A DNA stretch of 64,000 nt from Halomonas denitrificans (lineage in GTDB: Bacteria > Pseudomonadota > Gammaproteobacteria > Pseudomonadales > Halomonadaceae): NCBI RefSeq assembly GCF_003056305.1, contig NZ_PYVX01000004.1:278046-342045 (forward strand), given 5' to 3'. The notes under the pieces are model-generated. The model had not been told where the DNA came from and did not search any database. It saw only the letters and a program-made list of their open reading frames with translations. Shown piece after piece: positions 24,224-33,487 of the stretch. Both the position numbers and the translations under genes were made by a program. The first letter of the stretch is position 1. Each line of letters opens with the position of its first letter.

Positions 24224-25993
24224 ATGAGATCGCTTTTCGCCGCCACCCACGCCGGCCGCGCGCCGCTGGCCGTCGTCCGCTTCCTGGGGCTGGTGCTGCT
24301 CGGCGCCGTCATCGGCGCCATCGCCGCGCTCGTCGCGGAGGGCTTCGTCGCCGCCGTGCTCTGGCTCAACGACCTGCTGCTGATCTCGCCGCGCAGCCGC
24401 ATGATGTTCGAGCACCCGGGTCCGCTGGTCGTCCTCACCATCGCCGTGCCGACCCTCGGCGGGCTGGCGGTCGGCCTCGTGCACCTCGCCATTCCCGAGC
24501 GGCGCCCGCATACCCCGGCCGACGCGATCGCCGCCGTGCAGACCCGTCGCGGCCGCCTGCCGGCGCGGGCCGGCGGCCTCTCGGCGCTCGGCGCCCTGCT
24601 CTCGCTCGGCTGCGGGGCCTCGGTCGGCCAGTACGGCCCCCTGGTGCACCTCGGCGCCACCCTGGGCTCCCTCGGCGCCCGGCTACTGCGCCTGGGGCGC
24701 TCCGAGGACAACGTCACCATCGCCTGCGGGGTGGCCGCCGCCATCGCCACGGCCTTCAACGCGCCGCTGGCCGGCATCGTCTTCGCCCACGAGGTGGTGC
24801 TGCGCCACTACGCCCTGCGCGCCTTCGCCCCGGTGGCCGCGGCGGCCCTGGTCGGCCACGTGATCGCCGCCACCCTGCTCCAGCGCGGCGCGTTCTTCCA
24901 CGTCGCCGACACCGCCGTGCCGCGCCCCTGGGAGTTCATCGCCTTCCTCGCCATCGGCGGCCTCGGCGCTCTGGTCGCCGGTGCCTACATGGGCACCCTG
25001 CTCGGCATCGGCCGCCTGGCGCGGCGCCTGCCGCTGGCCGCGCCGCTACGCCCGGCCCTCGCCGGCGCCCTGCTCGGCCTCGCCGCCCTCTGGGTCCCCG
25101 ATATCCTTGGCATGGGCCAGGAGACGCTGCGCTTCGCCACCATCGCCGGCGCCTTCGGCGGCGGCGAGCTGCTGCTGGTCCTGGTGCTCAAGATCGCCGC
25201 CACCGGGCTCTGCCTGGGCATGGGCTTCGGCGGCGGGGTGTTCAGCCCGGCGCTGGTCATCGGCACCCTATTCGGGGCGCTGTGCGCCGGCCTCGTCGGC
25301 GCACTCGGCGGGGCGACCCAGGAGACCTTCGTCTTCTATGCCGTCTGCGGCATGGTGGCGGTCACCGCGCCGGTGATCGGCGCCCCCCTGACCAGCCTGC
25401 TCATCGTCTTCGAGCTCACCGGCAGCTACGCGCTGACCACCGCGGCACTGGCGAGCGTGACCCTCGCGAGCCCCATCGCCGCCCAGCTCTTTGGCCGCTC
25501 GCTGTTCGATATCCAGCTCGCCGAGCGCGGCCTGGATCTCTCCGCCGGCCGCGGCCGCGCCATGCTGCGCGCGACCCCGGTGGTAGAGCACCTGTCCCAA
25601 GAGGGCGTGATCCTGCACCCCCGGACGCCGGTGGCCGAGGCGGTCACCGCGCTGTGTCGGGCCCGCCACGGCGAGGGCTACCTGGTCGACGAGGCGGGGC
25701 GCTACCGGGGCTGCGTGAGCCTGGCCGACCTGGAGGCGGCGCGGGAGGCGATGCCGGATGGCCCCGAGCCATCGCCGCGGGTGGAGCGGGTCGTCCCGCT
25801 GGCACGCCCCGTGCTGGCCCCCGACGCCACGCTGTGGGACGCCATGGCCGCGCTCGAGGACGTCACCGGCGAGGCCCTGCCGGTGGTCGACGCCGAGGGC
25901 GCCTTCCTGGGGGTGGTCTTCGAATCGAGCATCGCCCGCGCCTACCTGGCCCGCGGCGACGAGCTGAGACGGGAGGAGCATGGCACCGGATAG
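24224..25993 (+). CDS. ClC-family chloride channel/transporter with CBS pair, lacking proton glutamates
   Basis: A 589-residue membrane protein: a ClC core followed by two CBS domains (about residues 450-585) that usually bind adenine nucleotides. The anion-pathway motif GMGFGGGVFSPALVIG is present. The motif that holds the gating glutamate in CLC-ec1 (GREGP) reads GQYGP, so residue 137 is Tyr. After FNAPLAGIVFAHE the internal proton glutamate (E203 in CLC-ec1) is Val191. Loss of both suggests a passive anion channel and not an exchanger. TTG, GTG and ATG occur in series at 24218-24226; the ATG is used, without a clear ribosome site. Its end overlaps the next gene by 14 bases. Confidence 0.87.
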   Translation: MRSLFAATHAGRAPLAVVRFLGLVLLGAVIGAIAALVAEGFVAAVLWLNDLLLISPRSRMMFEHPGPLVVLTIAVPTLGGLAVGLVHLAIPERRPHTPADAIAAVQTRRGRLPARAGGLSALGALLSLGCGASVGQYGPLVHLGATLGSLGARLLRLGRSEDNVTIACGVAAAIATAFNAPLAGIVFAHEVVLRHYALRAFAPVAAAALVGHVIAATLLQRGAFFHVADTAVPRPWEFIAFLAIGGLGALVAGAYMGTLLGIGRLARRLPLAAPLRPALAGALLGLAALWVPDILGMGQETLRFATIAGAFGGGELLLVLVLKIAATGLCLGMGFGGGVFSPALVIGTLFGALCAGLVGALGGATQETFVFYAVCGMVAVTAPVIGAPLTSLLIVFELTGSYALTTAALASVTLASPIAAQLFGRSLFDIQLAERGLDLSAGRGRAMLRATPVVEHLSQEGVILHPRTPVAEAVTALCRARHGEGYLVDEAGRYRGCVSLADLEAAREAMPDGPEPSPRVERVVPLARPVLAPDATLWDAMAALEDVTGEALPVVDAEGAFLGVVFESSIARAYLARGDELRREEHGTG

Positions 25994-27131
25994 GCACTCG
26001 TCAGAGAAAACGCCGACGCAAGGGCGAGCCCGCCGGGCGGCGCGCCGGCTGGGGCTGGCCCTCGTTCTGGTCACCGCGCCGGTCACGGCCGAGGACCACG
26101 CCCTGGTCGTGCTGAGCTGGGGCGGGGCCTACGAGCGCGCCCAGCAGGCGGCGCTGTTCGCGCCCTACACCGCCGCCACCGGCCGTCAGGTGAGCGTGCG
26201 GCAGTACGACGGCGGGATCGCGGGGCTCAGGCGCGCCGTGGCCGCGGGCGAGGTGCCCTGGGACCTGATCGACATGACCCGCAGCGAGGCGATGGCCGCC
26301 TGCGACGAGGGGCTCCTCGAGCCGCTCTCCCCCGCGCTGCTGGCACCGGCACCGGACGGCACCCCGGCCCAGGCGGACTTCCTGCCGGGAGCCCTCGGGC
26401 GCTGCGCCGTCACCCACAGCATCTTCGCCACCGTCATCGCCTACCGCACCGACGCCTTCCCCGGCCGTCGACCCACCCGGATCGGCGATCTCTTCGACCA
26501 ACAACGCTTCCCCGGCCCGCGCGCCCTGCAGGACACCCCGGCGGTCAACCTGGAGTGGGCGCTGCTCTCCTATCGGGTGCCCCGGGAGGAGCTCTATCGG
26601 CTGCTCAGCACGCGCCGCGGCCTGGCGCTGGCCTGGGCGCGCCTGGACAGCCTCGACGAGATCCGCTGGTGGCAGGCCGGCGATACCCCGCCGCGCCTGC
26701 TGGCCGAGGGCGAGGTGGTGATGGCCTCGGGCTACAACGGCCGCTTCTTCGAGGCCATGGTCCATCGCGGTGCACCCATCGAGATCCTCTGGGACGGCCA
26801 GGTCCAGGAGCACGAGTCCTGGGCGATCCCGCGCGGCGCGCCCCACCCCGAGGCGGCGCGCGACTTCCTGCGCTTCGCCACCGCCACCGAGCGCCTCGCC
26901 GAGCTGGCCCGTCGCATCCCCTACGGCCCGGCCCGGCGCTCCGCGGCCGTGCGGGTCACCACTCACCCCGAGAGCGGCGTGGACATGCGCCTGCACATCC
27001 CGACCCACCCGCTGAACGCTGAGCGGGCGGTGACCAAGGACGAGACCTGGTACGCCCGCACCCGCTCGCGGATCCAGGCGCTCTTCGCGGCCTGGCGCGC
27101 CGAACGCGACGCGAGGCCGGCGCAAGACTAG
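25980..27131 (+). CDS. PotD-like ABC substrate-binding protein, orphan
   Basis: Periplasmic solute-binding protein of 383 residues, of the spermidine/putrescine type. An arginine-rich N-terminus (RRAARRLGLALVLV) leads to a signal cleavage near PVTA-ED. The mature start LVVLSWGGAYERAQQAALFAPY is the usual first strand and ligand loop, and the later VMASGYNGRFFEAMV and HESWAIPRGAPHPEAARDFL are hinge and lobe motifs. No ABC permease or ATPase is adjacent. The ATG lies inside the end of the ClC gene, so the two are co-translated. It may be a sensor-like orphan or serve a distant transporter. Confidence 0.82.
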   Translation: MAPDRHSSEKTPTQGRARRAARRLGLALVLVTAPVTAEDHALVVLSWGGAYERAQQAALFAPYTAATGRQVSVRQYDGGIAGLRRAVAAGEVPWDLIDMTRSEAMAACDEGLLEPLSPALLAPAPDGTPAQADFLPGALGRCAVTHSIFATVIAYRTDAFPGRRPTRIGDLFDQQRFPGPRALQDTPAVNLEWALLSYRVPREELYRLLSTRRGLALAWARLDSLDEIRWWQAGDTPPRLLAEGEVVMASGYNGRFFEAMVHRGAPIEILWDGQVQEHESWAIPRGAPHPEAARDFLRFATATERLAELARRIPYGPARRSAAVRVTTHPESGVDMRLHIPTHPLNAERAVTKDETWYARTRSRIQALFAAWRAERDARPAQD

Positions 27132-28345
27132 CGCCGCGCGGCGCGCAGCAGCAGGTTGCGCGGGGTCAGCTCGCGGGCGCAGAAGGTACCAAGCTCCACC
27201 GCGAAGCCCGCCTCCTCCAGGCGCAGGGCACGATCCAGCACCAGCCACACCTCCAGCGGACGACGGAACAGGTGGCGCACCAGCTCGCGGCGCACCACCT
27301 CGCCCCGGCGCCGCTCGCCGGCGGCCTCGAAGGCCGCCCAGTCGATGTCCGCCGGCATGGCCAGGCCCTTCTGTTCGGCCGCCCAGCGGCAGAAGCCCGC
27401 GAAGTCCGCCGGCAGCCGGCCGTAGGCCAGGCTCGGCACCGGCAGGTAGGCGTCGACGCCGCGCACCTCGCGCTGCAGCAGGTCGAAGCCAAGCCGCCAG
27501 GCGCCGGCCTGCTCGCGCCGACGGCGCACGTGCCGCGGCGCGGTCACCGTCTCCTGCACCGCCATGGCGAGCTCCTCGCGACTGAGCGTGAGCCCCAGCG
27601 CCGCCGCCCGCTCCCGCCCCTGCTGCGACAGGGGCCGATAGTGCGCCGCGGCGGTGCGCTGATAGCAGCAGGGCGCCAGGGTCACGGCGCTGCCCTGGGC
27701 GGCACAGAGCTCGATCAGCCGCGCGTGCAGGTCGCCGCAGGCGTGCAGCGCCGCCACGTGCGTCTCGGACGAAAGCCAGCGCCCCGCCTCGGGCGCCAGC
27801 ACGTCCTGCTCGGCCATGCGTACCGCCGCGCCCTGGCGGTCGGCCAGTCGCTGCCCGTCCTGGCAGAGCGCCGCCTGCCACTCCAGCGCCGTCACCTCGG
27901 TCTCGCCGCGGCGCGAGAGCGCCCGGGCCAGGTGCCCCTTGCCGGCGCACCACTCCACCAGCCGCTCGTCGGGCGCGGCCGCTACCCGAGGCAGGAAGGC
28001 CTCGATCTGCGACCACTTGCGTCCGCCGACGTGGGCCGCCCAGGCCGCCGGCAGCGCGTCGCCGTCGCCGTCGAGTTCAGGCAGCGCCGAAAGCGCCTCG
28101 AGCTTTGCCACCGGCAACCACTCGGCGAGGGGCGAGTCGGTGAAGGGCGCGTCCTGAAGGCGCGCCGCCTCGTCGTCGGTGAGCGCCAGCAGCGCCGCGT
28201 CCAGTGCCGAGGATGCCTCGCCCCAGGGCGAGGCCCGGTGCTGGAACGGCAGCGGACGCCACAGCGGCTGCGACTCGGCGAGCAGCACGGTCAGCCGCGC
28301 GAAGCGCTCGGCATGGGACAGGGAGGGGGCAACAGACGGGGACAT
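27128..28345 (-). CDS. SAM-dependent methyltransferase (Methyltransf_32/GSTCD-like)
   Basis: A 405-residue protein. Its central Rossmann domain contains the SAM-binding loop RLVEWCAGKGHLARALSRR and a later conserved HVAALHACGDLHARLIELC followed by LAPCCYQR. This arrangement matches the methyltransferase domain of GSTCD-like proteins. The target is unknown; relatives are suspected RNA methyltransferases. It is convergent with the substrate-binding protein gene, overlapping by 4 bases. Confidence 0.83.
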   Translation of the reverse strand: MSPSVAPSLSHAERFARLTVLLAESQPLWRPLPFQHRASPWGEASSALDAALLALTDDEAARLQDAPFTDSPLAEWLPVAKLEALSALPELDGDGDALPAAWAAHVGGRKWSQIEAFLPRVAAAPDERLVEWCAGKGHLARALSRRGETEVTALEWQAALCQDGQRLADRQGAAVRMAEQDVLAPEAGRWLSSETHVAALHACGDLHARLIELCAAQGSAVTLAPCCYQRTAAAHYRPLSQQGRERAAALGLTLSREELAMAVQETVTAPRHVRRRREQAGAWRLGFDLLQREVRGVDAYLPVPSLAYGRLPADFAGFCRWAAEQKGLAMPADIDWAAFEAAGERRRGEVVRRELVRHLFRRPLEVWLVLDRALRLEEAGFAVELGTFCARELTPRNLLLRAARR

Positions 28346-28469
28346 GGACGCTCGACCTCGGAAGTGGCCCGCATTGTAGGGGCTTCGAGCGCGGCTTGCA
28401 TGGTCGGGCGCCAGGCGACAGAGTGCGGGGTTGCCTTACCCTCTTCCCCGACCGCCAGGAGCCCGATCG

Positions 28470-29336
28470 ATGTCCGCCTCCCCCGATACTCCCACCCGAA
28501 GCGTGCTGGTCACCGGGGCCTCCAGCGGCATCGGCCGAGCCGCCGCCCTGGCCCTGGCCGAGCGCGGCTGGCGGGTGTTCGCCACCGCGCGTCGCGACGC
28601 GGACCTGGCGCGGCTGCGCGAGGCGGGCCTGACGGCGGTCTACCTCGATCTCAATGAGAGCGAATCGATCGCCGCCTGCGTCGAGACGGTGCTGGCGGCG
28701 ACCGGCGGGCGGCTCGAGGCGCTCTTCAACAACGCCGCCTACGGCCAGCCCGGCGCGGTGGAGGATCTCTCCCGGGCGGTGCTGCGCGCCCAGCTGGAGA
28801 CCAACCTGCTCGGCACCCACGAGCTCACCTGCCGGGTGCTGCCGGCGATGCGCCGCCAGGGCGGCGGGCGCATCGTGCAGAACAGCTCGGTGCTGGGGCT
28901 GGCCGCCCTGCCCTACCGCGGCGCCTACGTCTGCTCCAAGTTCGCCCTCGAAGGGCTGACCGACACCCTGCGCCTGGAGCTTCACGGCAGCGGCATCCAC
29001 GTCAGCCTGATCGAGCCGGGGCCGATCACCAGCCGCTTTCGCGAGAGCGCCTACCGCGCCTTCAAGGCGCATATCGACACCGCGGCAAGCGCCCACGCCG
29101 AGACCTACCGCGCCGTGGAGGCGCGACTGGCCGGCGACGACGGCGGCGGGCGCTTCACCCTGGGGCCCGAGGCGGTGGTCGAGAAGCTGGTGCATGCCCT
29201 GGAGAGCCGGCGCCCCAGGGCGCGCTACTACGTGACCCTGCCGACCCACCTGTTCGGCACCCTGAGGCGGCTGCTCGGCACCCGGCTGCTTGATCGGCTG
29301 CTGCTGCGCTCCACCCGTGACGAGCGCCGGCTCTAG
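28470..29336 (+). CDS. Short-chain dehydrogenase/reductase (YbbO-like)
   Basis: NAD(P)-dependent oxidoreductase of 288 residues. The cofactor loop is VLVTGASSGIGRAAALAL, the NNAAYG motif follows strand 4, and the catalytic set is the Ser of NSSVLG with Tyr-x3-Lys in YVCSKFALEGL. An Arg after strand 2 (FATARRDADL) suggests NADP. A longer C-terminal tail than the smallest members fits the YbbO type. The ATG at 28470 has AGGAG 8 bases upstream. Substrate unknown. Confidence 0.88.
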   Translation: MSASPDTPTRSVLVTGASSGIGRAAALALAERGWRVFATARRDADLARLREAGLTAVYLDLNESESIAACVETVLAATGGRLEALFNNAAYGQPGAVEDLSRAVLRAQLETNLLGTHELTCRVLPAMRRQGGGRIVQNSSVLGLAALPYRGAYVCSKFALEGLTDTLRLELHGSGIHVSLIEPGPITSRFRESAYRAFKAHIDTAASAHAETYRAVEARLAGDDGGGRFTLGPEAVVEKLVHALESRRPRARYYVTLPTHLFGTLRRLLGTRLLDRLLLRSTRDERRL

Positions 29337-29352
29337 CGGCGCGCGAGGTGCG

Positions 29353-30321
29353 TCAGATGGTGTTGCGCAGGCCCAGCTCAAAGGGGTGCGGGTCGAGGTA
29401 GGTCTGGGCGCGGATGTAGTCCGAGCCGTAGCGCTTCACGTAGTGGGTGAGCAGGCGGATCGGCACCACCAGGTGCACGTGGCCCTGGCGGTAGTCCTCG
29501 ATGGCCGTCAGCAGGTCCTGGCGGGCCTCGCCGTCGACGGCCTGCTTGAGGTAGCCCAGCACGTGCAGCAGGGCGTTAGTGTGGCCCTTGCGGGTCGCCG
29601 GCCGGCCGAGCGCCGCCATGAAGCGCTGCAGGTAGTGGGCCATGGCCTCGTCGAGCGGCCGCTTGCTGGCGTCGGCCAGGTAGCGGCCCAGCTCGCGATA
29701 GGTCTCCACGTGGTGGGCCATCAGCAGGTACTTCTGCCGGCTGTGAAACTGCAGCAGGGCGTGATAGCTGGGCGCGGCCTCCACCTGGCGCTTCCAGTCG
29801 TCGAAGGCGTAGACCCGGGTGATGAAGTTCTCGCGCAGCACGGCATCGTTGAGCCGCGCCTCCTCCTCCAGTGGCAGCTCCGGGAAGTGGCGACGCAGGG
29901 CGCGCACGAAGGCGCCCGAGTCCGAGTGGCTGGGCATGCCGTTGGGGTGGTAGACCTTGACCCGCTCGAGCCCGCAGCTCGGTGAGCCCTTCATCAGGAT
30001 GAAGCCGCGCAGGTGGCGGTGGCCGTCGACGAACGCCTGGCTGACCTCCTCCAGGCGCTCGGTGACGTCGAGGCTCGGGTCCTGGGTGCCCAGCACCCGG
30101 GGCGTCTCGTCGTGCAGGCCGACCAGGCGGATGGGCTCGCGCGGCACGCCGAGCCCGGCGGCGAGCTCGGGGCAGAAAGGCTCGAAGGCGAAGCGCTCCT
30201 GGAGCACCTCCAGGCAGTAGCGGGAGCGCTTGTGCCCGCCGTTGTAGCGCACCTGCTCGCCCGTCAGGCAGGCGCTGATGCCGACAGGAATCCGTTCCCT
30301 GCTTGCCGACTGCTCCGTCAT
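29353..30321 (-). CDS. YbgA-type DUF523-DUF1722 protein (TudS-like)
   Basis: A 322-residue two-domain protein. Residues 1-150 are DUF523, the family of the thiouracil desulfurase TudS, which uses a [4Fe-4S] cluster on three cysteines; these appear in ISACLTGEQV, EPFCPELAAG and KGSPSCGLE. The C-terminal DUF1722/YbgA domain is helical (FHSRQKYLLMAHHVETYREL). AGGAG 7 bases before the ATG at 30321 decides the start. In other bacteria such genes sit beside photolyase, but none is here. Confidence 0.85.
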   Translation of the reverse strand: MTEQSASRERIPVGISACLTGEQVRYNGGHKRSRYCLEVLQERFAFEPFCPELAAGLGVPREPIRLVGLHDETPRVLGTQDPSLDVTERLEEVSQAFVDGHRHLRGFILMKGSPSCGLERVKVYHPNGMPSHSDSGAFVRALRRHFPELPLEEEARLNDAVLRENFITRVYAFDDWKRQVEAAPSYHALLQFHSRQKYLLMAHHVETYRELGRYLADASKRPLDEAMAHYLQRFMAALGRPATRKGHTNALLHVLGYLKQAVDGEARQDLLTAIEDYRQGHVHLVVPIRLLTHYVKRYGSDYIRAQTYLDPHPFELGLRNTI

Positions 30322-30532
30322 TGCCGCTCTCCTCATCTTGCCTCTGGCTCGCCTGAGCCGACCCTGCGCCAGCGCCCCGGAATTCCCCCGGGGCCGCCTC
30401 ATTGTCGCATAGCCGCGCCGAGCTGCCAGCCCGCGGCGCAGACGCTCGACCCGCCGACCCAGCGTCCCGCAGCTGGTGGCGCTTCGCGCTTGTTGGTATC
30501 GTCGCCGCGCCATCCCCCCATCAGGAGTCACC

Positions 30533-30880
30533 ATGTCACAGAAGATCTACTGCACCGCGAGCTTCAAGCCCAAGCCCGGCCGGGAAGACGCCGTCTTCCG
30601 CGCCCTCCAGGCCCTGGAGCCGAACGCCCACCGCGAGGACGCCTGCCTGCACTACACCGTCACCCGTCGCATCGACAACCCCTTCGCCCAGGGCGAGAGC
30701 TACCCCATCGTCTTCCACGAGATCTGGGCCAACCGCGAGGCCTTCGAGGCGCACTGCCAGCGCCGCGAGATCCGCGCGTTCTTCGCCACCCACCTCGAGG
30801 ACCCGGACGGCGACATCGAGGACGCCAACGTCTGCGTCTACACCGACGAGCCCACCGACTTCGACGCGCCCGAGCTCTGA
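30533..30880 (+). CDS. Antibiotic-biosynthesis-monooxygenase-fold protein
   Basis: A 115-residue ABM/YgiN-like ferredoxin-fold protein: opening YCTASFKPKPGREDAVFRAL, then EDACLHYTVTRRIDNP and HEIWANREAFEAHCQRREI, the usual E-x-W-x-s-x-e-a-f pattern. These dimers act as cofactor-free quinol monooxygenases or small binding proteins. The C-terminus is acidic. CAGGAG supports the ATG at 30533. The role is open. Confidence 0.82.
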   Translation: MSQKIYCTASFKPKPGREDAVFRALQALEPNAHREDACLHYTVTRRIDNPFAQGESYPIVFHEIWANREAFEAHCQRREIRAFFATHLEDPDGDIEDANVCVYTDEPTDFDAPEL

Positions 30881-30893
30881 TCCGCCCGCCGGC

Positions 30894-31667
30894 TCAGCGC
30901 TCGGCCAGCGGCCCGAGCAGCGCCGGTGGCCGCCACGCTCCCCCGAGCCGCCTTAGGCCGGCCCAGAGGGTCACCTGGTTGGCGGTCAGCACCTCGCGGC
31001 CGGCCTCCCGGACCAGTGCCTCGCGCACCGCCAGGGTGTCGATGGCGGTATCGGGGATCAGCAGCGGCCGCGCGGTGTCGGGATGGCGGGCGGCGAAGCG
31101 GCGCACCTCCTCGCAAATGTCGGCGCGGTGCGAGTCCGCGGCATAGGGGCAGTCCAGCGCCTTGTCGTGGATCACGCCGACCCCGCCCTCGCGCAGGAAA
31201 CTCACCAGCCTCAGGGTGACGTCGTCCGGATAGGGGCTCAGCAGGTCGACCCGCTCGTGCCCGAGGGCATCGAGGGCATCGAGAAATGCCAGCGCCGTGC
31301 TGGTCACCGGTACCCCAAGCCGCGCCTCGAGGGCGGCGCGCTGCTCCCGGGCCCAGCCGAGCCCGCCGATGAAACTGGCGCTGGTGCAGGCCCACACCAC
31401 GGCACGTGCCCCGGCCTCCTCGACCAGCCACTCGCCCGGCGGGGCCAACCGCTCCACGGCGCCCAGGGCGAGCAGCGCCGCCGGGGCGTGGTGGCCATCG
31501 CTTGGCACCCGGCCCAGGGCGAGCCGCGGCAGCTCGTGGCCTCGCTTCCCCAGGGTGAGCCACTCGTAGTCATCCGGCCCGTCGTCGGGCAGCAGGATGC
31601 CCAGGCAGTCGGCGTGCATCATGTCAGACACTCCGTAAACGGCCATGCGTGCAGGTTCCATCTCCAT
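30894..31667 (-). CDS. Asp/Glu racemase-superfamily protein (maleate isomerase-like)
   Basis: A 257-residue enzyme of the aspartate/glutamate racemase fold that includes maleate cis-trans isomerase and arylmalonate decarboxylase. The first catalytic Cys is in VVWACTSASFIGGLGWAR. VDLLSPYPDDVTLRLVSFL is the second half-site start. The position of the second catalytic Cys is probably ALDCPYAADSHRAD. Start codons at 31667, 31661 and 31646 are possible; none has a strong site, and 31646 (MAVYGVSDMM) may be the true one. Substrate unknown. Confidence 0.72.
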   Translation of the reverse strand: MEMEPARMAVYGVSDMMHADCLGILLPDDGPDDYEWLTLGKRGHELPRLALGRVPSDGHHAPAALLALGAVERLAPPGEWLVEEAGARAVVWACTSASFIGGLGWAREQRAALEARLGVPVTSTALAFLDALDALGHERVDLLSPYPDDVTLRLVSFLREGGVGVIHDKALDCPYAADSHRADICEEVRRFAARHPDTARPLLIPDTAIDTLAVREALVREAGREVLTANQVTLWAGLRRLGGAWRPPALLGPLAER

Positions 31668-31740
31668 GAGCCGGGGATTCGTCCGGCGCTCCGACCGGCG
31701 GCCCATCTCGCTCGCGGTTCCACGGCCTCGAAACGCACCG

Positions 31741-31763
31741 CCCCTTCGCTCAGGACGAAGGGG
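31741..31763 (-). terminator. Hairpin terminator after osmB
   Basis: An 8-bp perfect inverted repeat (CCCCTTCG, loop CTCAGGA) lies about 57 bases past the osmB stop and upstream of the racemase-like gene. Only a short T-rich stretch follows. Confidence 0.5.
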
Positions 31764-31819
31764 CGAGCCGGATTGCAGCAAAGGGGCCGGGGCAGGATGC
31801 CCCGTGCCGCGCGACGACC

Positions 31820-32053
31820 TCAGTCGTCGCCGTCGACCTCGTGGCCAATGATGCCGCCGATGGCCGCACCGCCGAGGGTACCGGTCGTGCTGCCGCCGGT
31901 GAGGATGGAGCCCCCCACGGCACCCGCGCCGGCCCCGAGGACGGTATTCCGGTCCTGGGTCGACATGCCGGAACAGGCGGTGAGGCCAAGCGCCAGCAAC
32001 GCCGCAACCGCGACGCGGGGCCATCGATGTGTCGTGTTATGCAGGGTCTTCAT
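31820..32053 (-). CDS. osmB: OsmB-like glycine-zipper lipoprotein
   Basis: A 77-residue outer-membrane lipoprotein. The signal peptide ends LALGLTACSGM (lipobox LTAC). The mature part is a glycine zipper, NTVLGAGAGAVGGSILTGGS followed by GTLGGAAIGGIIGHEV, nearly identical in layout to E. coli OsmB, which is induced by high osmolarity and stationary phase. An AAGGAGAGG site lies 10 bases upstream. A 250-base gap upstream shows no other gene and should hold its promoter. Confidence 0.9.
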   Translation of the reverse strand: MKTLHNTTHRWPRVAVAALLALGLTACSGMSTQDRNTVLGAGAGAVGGSILTGGSTTGTLGGAAIGGIIGHEVDGDD

Positions 32054-32306
32054 ATGGAATACCTCTCCTTGGCTATCAAGCCGCCTGTCGCGGCGTTCAC
32101 GAATCCATCGAGCGGCACGGCAAACACCCCCGGCCACTCGGCGACGTCCCAGCCCGTAATGACTTCTGGCTGACAACAAGGTTCCCTCCCACGACAGGGC
32201 GACCTCGTGGCACGGACGAATCTGCGTGGCGTCCGAGAAACCCCGGGAGCGGCTTGGTCTAAAGCTCGGCAACGTCGGCATCGACCCAAGGTCGGAGGGG
32301 AACGCC

Positions 32307-32588
32307 TCACAACGGTTCTCGGCGGACATTCATCACCCGGCCATCGACCGTACGCTGACACTTCTCCTCGATCTCGCTGCACAGCGCCTCCACGGCCCGC
32401 GCCGTGCGCCCCACCACCACGAAGGTCCACTCGCTGGCATCGTGACGATCGTGATCACCGCTCTCGCAGACGGCGACCGCCGGCTGGCGTCCGAAGCGTT
32501 CGTGAAGCCCCCCCATGCGCTGCCGCTTCTCCTTGAGGGAGCGACAGCCCGGCAGGGCGAACGTCAGGGTGAGGATCGTGATGTGCAT
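32307..32588 (-). CDS. DUF503 (YlxP-like) small protein
   Basis: A 93-residue protein that opens MHITILTLTFALPGCRSLKE and continues KRQRMGGLHERF, the DUF503 signature of a short alpha/beta fold. YlxP in Bacillus is encoded with ribosome-assembly and translation genes, but here it stands alone. AAGGAGGAG precedes the ATG at 32588. Role unknown. Confidence 0.82.
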   Translation of the reverse strand: MHITILTLTFALPGCRSLKEKRQRMGGLHERFGRQPAVAVCESGDHDRHDASEWTFVVVGRTARAVEALCSEIEEKCQRTVDGRVMNVRREPL

Positions 32589-32691
32589 GGGCTCCTCCTT
32601 TGGCGCGGCCCGGCGGCGCGCGGTAAGCTCATGGCCGGCGCTCGCGCCCTCATGCCCGCATCGAGATCCAACGTACAAGGAGGCAACGGCC

Positions 32692-33081
32692 ATGCACACC
32701 CCGACCCTGGCCGTGACCCGCACACCGCTGGTCGCCGTCTACGGCACCCTGAAGCGCGGCCTGCGCAACCATCACTGGCTCGACGGCGCCGCCTTCCTGG
32801 GTGAAGACCGCCTCAGCGACGCCACGCTCTACGACCTGGGGCCCTACCCCGCCGCCAAGCTCGAGCCCTCCCGGGGCATCGCGGTGGAGGTGTTTCGGGT
32901 CGATGCCCGGCTGCTGGCCGGCCTCGACCGGCTGGAGGACTACCGGGTGCGCACCCCGCGCGAGGGCGACTACGACCGCCTCGTCCAGGCGACCGCGTTC
33001 GGCCCCGCCTGGCTCTATCTCTACAACCGCCCGGTCGCCGGTTATCCAGTGATCCGCGAAGGCCCCTGGCTGCCCCGCTAG
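32692..33081 (+). CDS. Gamma-glutamylcyclotransferase-family protein
   Basis: A 129-residue GGCT-fold protein. The substrate loop VAVYGTLKRGLRNHHWL is the family's YGTLxxG motif. The segment AVEVFRVDARLLAGLDRLEDY matches the conserved V-Y-x-v-d-x-x-x-l-x-x-L-D-x-x-E, where the acid is catalytic in related enzymes. Known members release pyroglutamate from gamma-glutamyl amines. AAGGAGG lies 8 bases upstream of the ATG at 32692. It diverges from the DUF503 gene. Confidence 0.85.
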   Translation: MHTPTLAVTRTPLVAVYGTLKRGLRNHHWLDGAAFLGEDRLSDATLYDLGPYPAAKLEPSRGIAVEVFRVDARLLAGLDRLEDYRVRTPREGDYDRLVQATAFGPAWLYLYNRPVAGYPVIREGPWLPR

Positions 33082-33163
33082 CGCCGCGCCTATGCTATAA
33101 ACGCGCTCTCGAAGGCGGCGCCTTCGCGATATCCCCCTGTGCGACACCACCAAGGAGACGGTC

Positions 33164-33487
33164 ATGGTTCGCTTCGTTATCACCCTCGCCGCGCTGGCCG
33201 GCCTGGCCTACGGCGGCATCTACTTCTACTACGACGTCAGCCTGAAGCGCGCCGTCGGCGATCACCTCGACCGCCTCGGCCTCACCGCGGTGGAGGTGAA
33301 AGGGATCGACTTCGCCCCCATGGCGCCGCTGGTCACCGACACCCATATCACCGCCGAGGTCGCCTACCGCAGCGCCGAGGCGAGCCTCGACATCCGCGTG
33401 ATCGGCCATCCGGTGTTCTCCGAGGAGTATCGTCTCGAACTCGACAGCCTGCAGGCCTTCCGCCTCAGCATCGGGGCGGGCGAGTGA
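33164..33487 (+). CDS. Hypothetical membrane-anchored protein
   Basis: A 107-residue protein with one N-terminal hydrophobic segment (FVITLAALAGLAYGGIYFYY) and a soluble remainder, probably facing the periplasm and bound by its uncleaved signal anchor. An AAGGAG site is 7-8 bases before the ATG. I do not recognise a family. It is single, with a gap of about 80 bases from the GGCT gene. Confidence 0.65.
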   Translation: MVRFVITLAALAGLAYGGIYFYYDVSLKRAVGDHLDRLGLTAVEVKGIDFAPMAPLVTDTHITAEVAYRSAEASLDIRVIGHPVFSEEYRLELDSLQAFRLSIGAGE

